From positions 47,538,184-47,602,183 of the forward strand of contig JASFXZ010000001.1 in assembly GCA_032209605.1 (NCBI GenBank): 64,000 nt of DNA, read 5' to 3'. The notes beneath the pieces were generated by a model, which worked only from the letters and a program-made list of their open reading frames with translations, ran no database searches and was not told the origin of the DNA. This document shows, in pieces, positions 13,201 to 28,200 of the stretch; within the stretch, counting starts at the first letter, position 1, and every line of letters starts with the position of its first letter. Both the position numbers and the translations under genes were made by a program. The DNA is from Mactromeris polynyma. Taxonomy: Eukaryota > Mollusca > Bivalvia > Venerida > Mactridae.

Positions 13201-16200
13201 ATAAGTATTCCGTCGCATTGCCAAAGAAATAAACATTTTATGCTCGTTTTGTGTAAACCCTCTGATACTTTCTTTCTAAACGTTCTGTATACTATGCAGT
13301 CGAATCTCGTTCATTCGAATTCATCGGGTCCTGTATTATTTCGAATAATACATAGTTTCGAATAGCCCATTTCAAGTCTACGTGTCTTAGAACATACACC
13401 AGGACCCGATATATATGTTTGATGATACCAAGTTTACGCATAGCAGGTTATCGAATAAACGAGGTCCGACTGTACATTTTGCGGTGACTGATTTTTGTCT
13501 CTCAAGCATTGAACTTCACTCGCATACAACATATATTGTATCATACAGACGACCGAGTGATGACTTATTCATTCATCCTTAATATGTAAAATCATGAATG
13601 GTGAAATCATGCATTCAACAATACAACAGTTTACGATTTTGAGTTTTCTTAAAAAATCGTGAAATATCGAACTATGTAATCGGAGAGTTCACACAAACAT
13701 GGATGGACCCTAAAATCATGACATTTTTAAGTCGTGTCATTCATCATATTATATTTTCGATTTCTTTCGTTCACGGTTTTGGAAAACGAAACGATGAATC
13801 AATTAATATTTGATAGCATGGATTCGTGAATACCGCTATGCATTAACTGGTTTAATCATCTTCCGCCTTGCGTTGCAGTTGGTGGCTATAATGTCCTCAT
13901 GTGACTCCATAAATACATGGTTTATTTTGATAAAACTTGCGAATCACTTAATATTCTCTTGAATGGTGTAAATTTTAAATACGTTTTTGAGTTAGTCTTC
14001 TTTTTTCCTTATTTTTAATGTGATCTGTTGTTAATCACGATAGAATATTATACTCTTAACGTTTGATGAATATACCGGCAGCTTTTGTTCAAAACCTTGT
14101 TTTGATATACTTACAATCTTCCGTGCTTATCATTTTAAACTCGTTTTTCGGTTAGAAAATATGTATTCAATTAATCCCCCGTCAAAATCAAACAAAGTGG
14201 TGTTGAATATCTTGATTGAATTTCGTTGAATCATAATGAATTCTCAGATTTCAAAATATGATAAATGAAAGACTAAGTTATATCAGGAAACATGGTCAAT
14301 AGAACAGTTTGCAACTCCATGTTTTGATTGAAAGATTTATTACCCGGTAAATTCATTATGCAAATTTATATGCGTTTCGGCGATAATTAGATATGTTAGC
14401 GTTCAAAATAACGTTTTTACTGACTGGTTCTCCTGTTTGATATTATGTAACGCTTTCTGATAAATAAGTTTACTTTTATTTGGTGACGAGGAAAAGAGAT
14501 GTTGTTTTTCCTTGTGGACATCGCCGACATTCAAGGACATTTTCGAAAAGTTGTATAAACACAGCCGGGTGGATATGTTAGTCACTAACGATAATGATCA
14601 GAAGATGTTTAATCATAGTATATTAAATGGGTTATAACATGGACACTCTGTTGACAATTTTTGACAGGTACCATTTTCGAGTGGAAGGGAGACAATCCAA
14701 TTAACGTTAAACGTTAAACGTGTTTATTTGATTAAACGCCTATTTCTATACATTATATTCAATGGCGTTGTACAATACATGCATACACTTACATATAATT
14801 TGAACATATATGGATTTAAAAACAATGGAAAGCAATTAAACAACATAATATTCAAACTTGCAATATTCAATAGATTAAAGATGACTGTATATATGTACGT
14901 TAATTAAAATCATAATTGGTCTAAGCAAACGATTAAAACAAATGTAAAAGCTTTAAATTTAACACGGTAAAAAATACAATATCAGACATTTCTTATCCGA
15001 GTCTATTTTAAAACAAGTCACAAAACTGTGTAAAATAGTGAGTTTTGAGGTTTTTCTTGAACACATCTATAGACACTGCTGACTGCTTAATATACAACGG
15101 CAGGTTATTCCATAATTTTGGTCCGATTGTGAAAAATCTTCTATCATTAAACCTTGTTCTCTTGTTAAATGGTACCTCATATCTGATACCGGGGTCACTA
15201 GCTGACCTTAATCCTTGTCTACGACTAACACTTTCAGACAATAACTCAGTCAAATAAGCAGGAGCCCGACCAGTACCACAGTTGAACATAACTGTCAATA
15301 TCTTGAAATTGATTCTAGCCTTAATTGGCAGCCAGTGCAGATCATACAGAGCTTGCTTGGCACCGTCATATTTGCCTCGGCTAAGAACTAATTTTGCGCA
15401 CATATGTTGAATGCGCTGCATTTTGGTTAACTCTATCTCAGAAATACCATACAATATAAGGTTACAGTAGTCCAAATGAGAAATAACAAGTGAAAGTACA
15501 AGGATTTCGGTTGCAGCTCTGGTTAAATATTTTCTTATACACTTAACCCTGAAAAAGTTCAACATTGCAGTGCGGCATTTACGCTTCACATGTTCCTTAA
15601 AGGATAAGGTTTCGTCAAGAAAGGCACTTTCTAATCCAATGTAGAGGAAATAACTTTAACAAAGCGGCTAAACAAGGGAGATCAATCTTGATATTATCCA
15701 AGAAAGCTGGACATGTGCTTGACATGGCTTTGACCTTTTCGTAGAGTTGCCGCGATATAGCTTTTTAAAACTCTGCACACCATAGTATAGCATTTATCTT
15801 GCTAAGAACACTGTTAGTAAAAACAAATGTTAGACGATATAATAAACATATAATAAAATATTCATATTAAGCTTTTCAAAAAGTGTGGCTTAACATAATG
15901 AGAAATGTAAACATGGGTTTCATAAATCGAACATTGTATAAGGTCGATTTAAGAGCATTGATCGAATGAAATATGCTTTGCGACGTGCAAACATAACCTT
16001 CCTGATTGCATTGATACGTGGTGGATTTAATGAGCTGGAAAATTACAACTTAATTGATGTTCACATTTTTCAACATTAATTTTCGTGCTTTCTACTTATT
16101 TTCAAACTTCCTGGTTTTCAGAATTAACGTGACAATCAGCAGTATTTTACTCTCATTCGTTAAACATGACGCATACGAAATATGAAATTCAAATAAAAAC

Positions 16201-19200
16201 ACGTCGAAGATAATAAAACAAGTTTGATGATTATTTCCATTAAATCAACATCAGAAGGATAAAACACCAGCGGTATTAATATAATTTGAAGACTGTACCA
16301 AAATACACCATTATTTTGATGAAAAACTTCACAAAGCACCTTTAAAGAACATGTGGTAAAGATTGACATAATTTGACAAGTCCCAGGCCACTTTTTAAAC
16401 CACAAGGCAGTGTCACGTGTATTCTCATTTTATCCATTCTATGGTATATGTATATCCCAGCAGATTGTCACGAGTTCTTTCCCTTTAACATTTCTAGAGT
16501 TATCTTCCTTTATCCCTTCTATAGTATTTGAAGGGAAATAACTCATAACAATCTCCAGTGATGTATATAAAGTACAAATACATGTACTATAGAAGGAATG
16601 AAGGGAGAGAACTCTAGAAGGGACAAAGGGAGAGAACTATCTCCTGTATTCTAACAAAGTCTAGACATTCATTAAAACAATACTCAGTAAAGAGAAACCA
16701 CATGGTTTTTGACACCGTTTGTGTTCCGCCAACAAAGTTATCTAGAAGTGACTGAAAACACACACGAAAACTCTCAGAAATGCATGAAGACTGAAAGTGA
16801 GTAGGGGTAGAACTAACTACGACAGACCGGTAGTGACATGAATACTGCATCATTTCTCCCCTCGGAAAGTCACAATTTCAAGATTTTCAACTTCACGAAT
16901 TCATAATCTTCAGTTCAGTATTGAATTCGTGGAAATCTTGAAATCGTAACTTTCCTACGAGGGAAATAATGAAGTGTGCAGGTTACCACCGATATTATGT
17001 ACGTAAGAAAGCCGCTTATTCAGTGGATGTAGAAATTATGAAAACTCTACCTCGACTTGAAGTTCCGAATGTAGGAACAGTCGGCTGTCTGCATGTAACT
17101 AACCACGTGATTTCACAATACAATTTATAAATTTCAGACAAGGAAGTCAACCGAGCGAGAGTTGTGGAGAGGCTATATTTTGGGAATTGCAAAGGTGAAT
17201 AATCTATATATATAGAGCAGTATAATTATTTATTTTGATGTGGCGGACAAATAACTAAATGGTATCATATTTCAAGTATATCTTATGCAGTGTTATACGG
17301 GTATATCTTTTAAAATATACCACTTTTCATTCAGCCCGTACAAGTATACCACTTTTCATTCAGCCCAAACATTTCATACGTAAATGTAAAATGAATAGTT
17401 GAAAAGATCTTACAAATATTTTAAACTTATCTATTTTACATCGATTGTAAAGCAAGGAATGTAACCATGTACCCTTAATAATTCGAAGATTCCGCTGAAC
17501 GCGGGGCTCGAACTCATGATATACAGGTCAGGGCCCAGGATTATACCCGATGCTTGCAATCAGCACTCTAATCTCATTCACAAAAATTACTTTTATGAGT
17601 CTGATAATGAAGATTTGAGTGTGAAAATGAAGATTTGAGTGTGAAAATGCGAGAACTGTGAAATGAGTGCTGACTATCCTTTTGGTTCATTTCTTTGAGA
17701 TTTTAGTGTGGTTATGAGAAACGGTTATTGTGTGTTAGTGCGACACTTCGACCTCAGACTCCATAATTACTCTCAGGTATCGTATTACAATCAAATGTCT
17801 TAGAAAATGTGACATAGAGAATACTCTTTTATTATTATCATGCGTTTTGTCATACTTAATATGAGTAACTTTCGGACTTATCAATTGAAGTCACTTTCAG
17901 ACTCAAAAGAGGAAATTCAATTATTTGAGTGCTGAATGTTAGTATCGCTTATAATACCTCCCCGGAGTGAGGCGCACTACACCTCGACCTCAACGCGCCC
18001 GCCCTCCTCCGTCGTTCAATTACGTACTATATGCAATGTGCCTCTTGAATCCTTATTTATTTTACACGGATCAAATTTCAATATTCCTCCACCAGAACAT
18101 TTTGCTACATGTTTACATACATCGTGACTATTGCATTTATACGCTGTGTATCAAAAATATCATCAAGTAATACTTTAGCATGACATTTGTGAATTTTCTT
18201 AATTTTCTTTATACTTATTTCAGAACAAGATTATTACTTTCAGAGTAATGTAAAACTAAATAATAAAGAAAGGGTAGTAATAATTTATTGATTTCATGAT
18301 ATCAGAACAATCATTGTCATTTGCAGGGGGTATGGCAATTATTGTACAGGGGGTGAACGGACGATGTTGGTTTACTACATAACCAGACGTATTTGATTGT
18401 ATACAAGTGATATTATTTGTATTACAGGGCAGTGTTCCCTCAAATCTAGATCTGCTAGAACAAGATGTGCAACAAATACGAGATGATGTGGCGGAATATT
18501 ATGCTATAAGTAACACACCTGGTAACAGACAGTCTATACATTCTGGACGGTCTATAGAATCTAGTAAGTTTAAACAATGTGTCTGGTTTGTTTACGCTAG
18601 GGGAAACGAAGGTTCATCAGTGGTTACCATGAATTCATGGTCTTTTCTGTCATGATGTGTGTATGGAGAACAGGGATTGCATGTCCAGTGATCATGAATT
18701 CATGGTCCATTATGTTAGGATGAGTGCATAGAGAACAGGGATTGCATGTCCAGTGATCATGAATTCATGGTCCATTATGTTAGGATGAGGGCATAGAGAA
18801 CAGGGATTGCATGTCCAGTGATCATGAATTCATGGTCCATTATGTTAGGATGAGTGCATAGAGAACAGGGATTGCATGTCCAGTGATCATGAATTCATGG
18901 TCCATTATGTTAGGATGAGTGCATAGAGAACAGGGATTGCATGTCCAGTGATCATGAATTCATGGTCCATTATGTTAGGATGAGTGCATAGAGAACAGGG
19001 ATTGCATGTCCAATGATCATGAATTCATGGTCCATTATGTTAGGATGAGTGCATAGAGAACAAGGATTGTATGTCCAGTGATCACGAATTCATGGTCCAT
19101 TATGTTAGGATGAGTGCATAGAGAACAGGGATTGCATGTCCAGTGATCATGAATTCATGGTCCATTATGTTAGGATGAGTGCATAGAGAACAGGGATTGC

Positions 19201-22200
19201 ATGTCCAGTGATCATGAATTCATGGTCCATTATGTTAGGATGAGTGCATAGAGAACAGGGATTGCATGTCCAGTGATCATGAATTCATGGTCTATTCTGT
19301 CATGATGTGTGTATGGAGAACATAGGTTTCATGTGTAGTGATCGTGAATTCATGGTCTATCTTGTGATGGTTTGCTTTTAGAGACCAGTGGTCATAAATG
19401 ATGCGTGGGAATTCATGGTCTATTATGTTATGATTTATTCATGGAGAACAGGGGTTTCATGTGAAGTGATCGTGAATTCATGGTCTATCTTGTGATGGTT
19501 TGCGTTTAGAGAGCGTGGAGAACAGTGCGTTTCATGACAGATGGTCATGGATTCATGGCCCATAAGTGACGGTTTGTTCTCAGTGATCAGGGGTGGTGCA
19601 CGGTGACCAGGAAGTCACGATCAATGCAGTTTTAGCAAGTGTTTGCTGGGAGAACAGGCGTTTCATGATAGGTGACCATGAACTTATGGTTCATTTAGTG
19701 TGTGATTAGAGAACAATGGGTCTATGTACGTCTACCATGAATTGGGGATCAATAAGTCGGTAGCGCAGCACAAATGCATATTATTTCATTGTAAATATTT
19801 CAGTTTATTTACTACAGCTATGAGGTATGTCGGCGCAATATAACAATTGTGTAACACATTAGCCAAAGTAACACGAGTATAATGTTCAGTCAGAACCTAC
19901 GAATATATTTGTCGTTTACTGTAATGTTGTTTGGCATAGAGGCAACATGACAAGTGTATATATACTGGTCACAAAAACTTACTCGCCTTTTAATATTTTG
20001 AGAATCATCCCTACATTATGACAAAGTCATCAAAAACGATAAACATGCTTTCGACATGTTAATGTAGATATTTTTTTTTCGATAATTCTGCTCATTTATA
20101 ACATAACTTACTGCGATCCAAATGAACAGAGGATGTTTATATTATTATTTTTTAGAATCTATGTAAAATATTACCGACAGATTATCACTGTGTTATATTT
20201 CCCTCAATCGTTTCAGGACAAGATTCAGGAGTTGTTTCCCTTGCAGGTTCTTTTGGTGGCGATGTTGCATCAGGAGTTAGCTCCCATTCTTCGAGCGCCT
20301 CTGATACACTAAGTGGTGGTGGTCCCACACAGGTACTTGTCACACATATACAGTGCAACCTCGCCCGAACAACGCCCTTTTGGAAATGTGAATTTTGGTT
20401 ATTGTTTACGGGTTATTGTTTTGTAGAGGTTAAGTTGGTGGCGGAAAAAATATATGATGTTGTCGAAGAGATGTTGTTTCTTAAGACGGGCCCGCTCTGG
20501 AGAGGTTGTGCTTGTATGTCATTTTCTGAATAACTATATTTTGATAGCATTCGTACACATTAACAATCATTGTTTAACAGCAGTACATATATATTTCGAA
20601 ACACAACAAACATCTAAAACTAAAGTTCGTGTAATAGTGTTCAATAAAAACACGAAGGTTTGCTTCAAAGTGTGCAAAAATATACATTGCATTAAACAAC
20701 ACTGTTCTGCAATTAAAGTAGAAAGGCAAAATAAATTTCTTATATGAATTCCAACAACTCTTAACTTTTGAATTTTAATAAGTTCGCAATCACATTCATA
20801 ACAAGTAGATGCACTGAACATGGATAGCTTACTGATAATCTTGTGGAGATGTTGATTTAAAGGTTGGTAGGATAATTACAGGAACGACAACTCTTATACT
20901 ACTATTCATATAATTAGACAGCAAAAATTACCTCCCTTTATAAAATAATAAATGAATCATGGTTGCAAACGTCAGCTTGTACACGTAGGTGTGTCAAGAT
21001 TCAAGAGTTTAACAAATAAATTTGACATCATCTGGGGGATTAAATGGACAATTGACTCCACGGGTAGTCTTTTATCTGAACTTATGTTACACTTTACTAT
21101 GTACCCGTATATAACAGATAATCTCTCATCTGTGTAAACGATCAGTTTAGAAGGATGAAAACATAATTTATAATGATTATGGTAGTGTCCAAAATCTTGA
21201 CATTAGTTATATTAGTTTGTCAGTCCGTTTTCAATATTTCATAACTTCATTGGGGATTGACTAAGCGTACCAAAGGGCATTCCACAATCAAGAGCCTCTC
21301 GTATAGATCCCTAGGGGACGACATAAAATAGATAGGAGGGCGATGGATCACAATTTCAAAGTTTCGGACATTATAAAAGTTAAAACACGCTGTGGTGTGT
21401 TTAGCATATAAAACTGGCAACATAACCATCGCATAAAGGATAACTTCGAATTATAATTTATTGAGCGATAATGTCATTTATATACATCCTGAAATTACTC
21501 AATAAAGCTATCAGGTACACAAATCCTCATCAAGAGTTATCTATCAAGCCTTTAGGGACGATGTGTTGAAAAGCGAACGATGACTAATTATGCCTTGAAC
21601 AGCCAATAATTGTATTTGGTTAAGTTAATTTTAATTTATTTATTAATTTTTTATCGATAATGAAACAAGTCCACACAGTTTTGTTTATCTCTGCCGATGA
21701 CTGCTTCCATGTTGGTCTCTTACTAATATTCAAGAATTATTACGACCACAAACTTAGCTCAACCATGTCAAGATTCGAACCCGTGACTTCAGACCAGCAA
21801 TGCCTTTTTTTTGCAAGGAGCTCAGTGTAAATCTTCTTGTGCCTTTTAAACTAAGTTAACATGATCTAAGTACATTGGGATGGGGGAGGGAAATTAACTG
21901 TTTCGAAAATTACAAGTCGACCGGTATATTGATTAATGTCTGCCAATACGTGCTCATGTTTATATTTTGTACAATTTCGATTATAAAGAACATCTATTTT
22001 TACTAAAATAGATCAACTGAAATTCGATTAAGAACCATTTATCAACCGAAGCATGTAGTGTTTAACAACGAATATATACCAACAGTTTTAACACTATGTG
22101 TATAACAAGACCACATTTGAACTGTATACTATTTTGACATAATATAGGAGACGGCTAGATTAAACGACACCTCCTTCGCATATCCTTGTATTAAAATTAA

Positions 22201-25200
22201 AGCCGGTATTACAATGTCCGTCACAAGAAACAACCACTTTGAATAGCCTGTCTATATATAACGTTATGTATATAAAATACATACAGGGAGTGCCTCTGTA
22301 TCTATAAGAATGAACTGAACCGTAACACTGAAGTGTATTTCATTGAAGGACGTATTGTAATGGCCTTGTGAACATTGTCAAAAGGCGGTGAGAATACATA
22401 TGTTATTCAACAGTGCACGTGACGGATAAAATACGATTTGTGAAAATACTACATTATTAGTTGTTACATACTCTAGCTTGGATTAGGATTTACGGTTTAA
22501 TATTAATGTTTATGTTTTAAATCTTTGTTACACATTGGTGATTAACTTAATGAGTGCTGATTAATGGAACGTGAAGCTATTAGAACAAGGAAGCCATTTA
22601 TGAATATATAGTGGATACATTTGTGTACTTGTTCCATTCTGTGTTTTAGACGCTTGATGGATTTGTGAAATTTTTGTATTTAAGATTTAGTCAGACATTT
22701 TTATTATGCGATGAAGTTAATAATACTCAGCTTGTGGGAAGTTCAGTGATGCACTAAAATATACGTACGAAAAAGAAATGTTGAAATGTCGGATGTGCTT
22801 CAATTCCTTCCATTTTTATTGATTTTATCGTAACCACAACTATTTCAAACGTTTTTTTTCTTTATATTAAATGTCCGTTCCTTTCATTAGTTTCCTTTTC
22901 ATTATATTCTGTTCGTTTCGAGCCGTTCTGTTCTGTTCTATTATATCAATGTAAATTACTGCGCACAATTTGCAAAGAATCGTTGAATGAACTTTCTATG
23001 ATTGTGAAGGATTTGTATAAATATTGAGATGAAAATGTTGCTTAAGACGTCTTTTTTATTCTAGGTCTTTGCATAAATTTTGCATATTTATGAAATTAAG
23101 GCTGACTCACCATGTAAAATCTAACCACTCTCTCTCTCTGTATTGATTTAACCAAACTTGGACCCAAGAAATATTCATTCATTAATTTCTTGTTTAGTTA
23201 TCGCTTCAATTTGTTTACATAACTCGCACATATCTCCAGGTGCAAACCAAAGTCCATCTTTGTAATTTGCGTTTTCAATAAACTTCGGGCCGTTCTCCTT
23301 AGTAAAAGCTATCACTAATTTTACCCACGTCTATTAACGGGATATATTCATACACTTTTCCAGTTTGTGTAGGCGGATTTTATTAAATTGTTTGAAAGCA
23401 GGGTAATAAGAAACTTCACTTAAATATATCACTGCGACTAAAATATTTTATGATACAACATTGATGCGATTTGTGTAAATTAATAAACAGGTCGGAGTTA
23501 TTAAGTGCATATTAACAGTTTAAAGAATCGAACAATAAGCCTTTTAGCATCTTCTTGAATTAAGTATTCTTTTGAAAATTACCCTAACTATGTGAACAAT
23601 AGTGTCGACGTCGAAAATATGTGACAATGTACTATAATTCCGAGAAATTTGGAGATGCTAAATTCTGGACTGTCCGGTTACCACGGTACCAGTCCGGACG
23701 GAACAATAAACGGGATTATAGCTATCAGTACGACGGAAAACTTGAGGTACGTTGAACTGCATATGGACCGACACTCACTAACATATTAAACGTACATTTG
23801 GTTGCAAGATCCTACAAATATGTTTAATAAAGCTGATACAAATAGAACATAATAATTAAATTCGCATATTTTGATCGTTGGTCTTGTTTGACCTATTTCA
23901 AGTTGTTTATATAACATTACGCTAGGACTACACTTTCTTGTATTAAAATAGGGGGCTATAAGCATGGATGATTAATACGAAAGACCGGTGGTGCAGTTCA
24001 AATTTCATCATATCAAGTCTCGATTTCATAATCTTGAATTCACGAATTCATGATCTCAACTTCACAAATTCATAATCTTGAACTCGTGAATTCAATATTA
24101 TGAATTCGTGAAGTTAAAATCGTGAAGATGAAATTGTGAATTCACGAATTCAAGATAACGAATTCATGAATTTGAAATATCAAATCCGTGAAGTTAAAAA
24201 CCGTGAATTCATGAACTCGTAAAGTAGATGTATAAAGTACTGTATGACTAATGCTGACGCAGAGTGTGATTTTAATAGTGACAATTTAAGATCGCTCTTG
24301 TGTGAAACACCTTCTTTATTTTCAAATATACGTATGTAAGAATCAAGGTCAACATGTGTGTATGTTGCTTTATATGTACGGTGTTTAATATTCGTATGAA
24401 CAGAGCCAATGTAGAAACAAATTTGTACAAGCTTATTTTAAAATGTAAACAATAATAATGGTATATTTTATTATTTAATTATTCATTTATTCATATTTCC
24501 TTAACCCCATGATATTTCATGCTTTTAGTTTTACAATACTCGTCTATGTGCTGATGGCCATTAAACAGGGCGATAAGTGATGGAATTGTATAATGTTTAC
24601 CAGATGTGTATCTTATTGATATTGGTAATAAAGTCATTATGATAATTAACTATTCAAATCATGTATAGTTTAGCACAGATCTCATTGACAATTATATTTA
24701 TTGGGTCGTCATTGTTGTCAGTGCGTGTATTAAAATCTACAACAGTAAAACACGGTCAGATTAATATAAAAACATAACAATCAACTCATTCATCCCCGGT
24801 ACTTCAACAGTAAGATTACAAGGTACCAGCGTTGGTTCTTCTCGTTAGTTGCTATCATTGAATTCAAAATAAATAAACTACCCGTTCTCCAAATTTCATC
24901 AAAAAGTTTCCTCCTCGTTTGTTGAAACAGCTAACTCAGCTAAATGTCTCAAATTACTAAACAAACGTTAGTATCACAGCAAAGTATCTACTGAAAGGAC
25001 AAGGATGAATACACTTACGTTATTTTATTACAAAGTTTATGCGATATCTTCACCTTAAATCGTTACATTGACACGAACACATCATTATGTATTTTTAAAG
25101 CAATAAAAATGTTACTATTTGTCAATGCAAAGTTAAGACAATATAATTTAAACGGTTTCATACTAATGAAGTCAAACATGAAATACCGCATGCCAAGTGC

Positions 25201-28200
25201 ACAACCACCCCACAAGCACGAGGAGACATATAACTAGATACAGTAAAACATCGATAATAAGACCACCATTGGGACCCTTGAAAACTGGTCTTAATATTGA
25301 GGTGGTTTAAAGAGCAAAAGAGTGAACATTGTAATATCTGTCTTTATTTAGTATGGACTGGAAAAAGTATGATATGTATAATGATGACGCCTGATGTAAC
25401 CATGTAAACGTATCTTTACTAATTTATATGCACACACAAGTTTGTACATCTGTTTATTGAATAGTTTCAATGCTCTTGCAATATATGATGATGCACGTCG
25501 TTGTTAACAGTTTCTGCTCAGTATGATCATGCTAAATACTATAGGGATGAACTTACAGTTTTGCGACATGCCTCATATCGGCATTATTTTTGTGTTTTTC
25601 TTTCAAATTCACCATGGATAGTAAATGAAACATACTACATTTAATATTGTGATACTTTGTACAATATCGATACATATTAATTTGTCCAATCACTATGGTA
25701 ACGTCACGGCTTGTTGAGCCGAACATGATCAATATACAGCCAGATATGTACGCAATCTATCAGAGCTATTGAAGTGACACATTTCAGGTGACTCCAATAT
25801 ACAGCCAGATATGCACGCAATCTATCAGAGCTATTGTAGTGACACATTACAGGTGACTCCAATATACAGCCAGATATGCACGCAATCTATCAGAGCTATT
25901 GTAGTGACACATTACAGGTGACTCCAATATACAGCCAGATATGTACGCAATCTATCAGAGCTATTGTAGTGACACATTACAGGTGACTCCAATATACAGC
26001 AAGCTATGTACGCAATCTATCAGCGCTATTGTAGTGACGCATTACAGGTGACTCCAATATACAGCAAGCTATGTACGCAATCTATCAGCGCTATTGTAGT
26101 GACACATTACAGGTGACTCCAATATACAGCAAGCTATGTACGCAATCTATCAGCGCTATTGTAGTGACACATTACAGGTGACTCCAATATACAGCCAGAT
26201 ATGTACACAATCTATCAGAGCTATTGTAGTGACACATTACAGGTGACTCCAATATACAGCCAGATATGTACGCAATCTATCAGAGCTATTGTAGTGACAC
26301 ATTACAGGTGACTCCAATATACAGCCAGATATGTACACAATCTATCAGAGCTATTGTAGTGACACATTACAGGTGACTCCAATATACAGCCAGATATGTA
26401 CGCAATCTATCAGAGCTATTGTAGTGACACATTACAGGTGACTCTGTTTTATCCATTACAGGTTCACATGTTTTACAACAATGATCGAAGAAGAACACAA
26501 CCCCCACCAAGGTAAGTCCATCACTGATCCTCTAACATTTATATATTCCCCTGACATCAGAGTAGGGGTCCTTAAGAATGCTACATATCTTTTGTTAAAG
26601 TGAAGAATAGTGGATCAGGGTGGCTCAGATTCTAGGCTAAAGGGGAGGAGTTACAAAGACGGGAGGCTTAGATGCTAGGCTAAAGGAGAGGGGTTACATA
26701 GACGTGAGGCTCAGATTCTAGAAAAAAGGGGATAAGTCACACAGACGGGAGGCTCAGATTCGAAGTTAAAGGGGAGGGAGACGGGCTTAGATTCTTGGCT
26801 AAAGGGGAGGAGTTACACAGACGGGAGGCTCATATTCTAGGCTAAAAGGGAGGAGTTACACAGACGGGAGGCTCAGATTCTAGGCTAAAGGGGAGGAGTT
26901 ACACAGACGGGAGGTTTAGATTCTTGGCTAAAGGGGAGGAGTTACACAGACGGAAGGCTCAGATTCTAGACTTAAGGGGAGGAGTCACACAGACGGGAGG
27001 CTTAGATTCTTGGCTAAAGGGGAGGAGTTACACAGACGGGAGGCTCATATTCTAGGCTAAAATCTTTATTTCACGCATACTTACTGAAGCGATGTGCGTG
27101 GTTTAGTCCTTTATTGCACGCATACTTACGTTGATCACATTGATAGTTTTGTAGACACATTATTTGTTTTTTGAACGACTTAATGTTTTTATTCACCGTT
27201 GTTTGTATAGATTACCACTTCGCTTCAGTACTGTATTAAGTACTGTTTACAATTGTGTTCCTTTGTCCATATTGCTGTTAATTATGCCGTTAAATACATA
27301 GACAATTAACTTGATAGTGTTTTAAAGGTTCAATAGTTGCATTTCTTTGAATGTTATAATAGTTCGGTGAGCCTTGTATTCATGTATTAAATTTGGCTGC
27401 GGAATAAGGAAACGCACCATTCACCTTTATTAGTAACGGCGAATATTATAAATGACTTTGAATTATTATGAAGACCACAGGAGATGATATGCAAATCAGA
27501 AAATATGTAGATAAGGGGTATTTTGTTTATTTTATAAAATCACATGTGCGTTTCCGTGACGTCGTCATGCATTCCAAAGGCTATTATAGAATTGGCCCAC
27601 AGGTTTATGTAAATAAAGCATACAGTGAAACCTCGATAATAAGACCACACTTAATTGTGAACAAACCGTGGGCCGATCTTATTTATGCTTTGGTCTGATT
27701 ATCCAGTTAGAGTGTTGAAGATAATTAAAAGCTCGTTCATGAAAATACGGACTTATGAATGAGGTGGTTTTCCAGGGTGGGTTAACTGTATTATATACCT
27801 CTATTTCAAATACAAACACTTCACTGTAAAGTACGCAGATCTGTTGTATCTCTGTTTGATATGTTATATGTACCAATATTATCACAAAGGGAATGGCTGG
27901 AACCCATTGTAATCATGCTGTCATGTTGGATTACAAGCACACTGGTTCTCGCACCTCTATTGTGTTGCCCAGGAGGTTGCTATGTTGTTACGACTTCTCG
28001 TCCTGCACAAAGAACGATCAATGATTATAAAAACCTTTGATTGTAAACATTTACAGCGAAACTCCAATAACAAGACCAACATTGGTTCTAAAGAAAGTTA
28101 TCTTACAGATAACGTGGTCTGGTTATTTACTTAATGGAAAGTAAAACTGAAAACTGGATCATGGAAATAAGGGGCTATTTAGTTAATTAGGTGGTCTTTA

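Larger units (their letters stand above)
12926..17137 (+). other. Intron 3 (4.2 kb)
   Basis: Holds a MITE (13297-13472), a LINE remnant on the minus strand (14700-15745) and two foldback elements (16491-16620 and 16849-16973). At 13560-13740 it also has loose repeats of aaatcatgaa type. I found no further PH-compatible exon; exon 3 joins exon 4 in frame within one PH strand. Confidence 0.7.
20333..23602 (+). other. Intron 6 (3.3 kb)
   Basis: Contains a MITE end at 20351 and a tRNA-like remnant near 21762-21842. The remainder is AT-rich sequence in which I see no exon, no array and no long frame. Confidence 0.6.

Noticed and set aside
14641..14712. Extra PH exon after ttttgacag at 14670
   Set aside because: Would insert residues into a continuous PH strand; exon 3 to exon 4 is already phase 0 and reads correctly.
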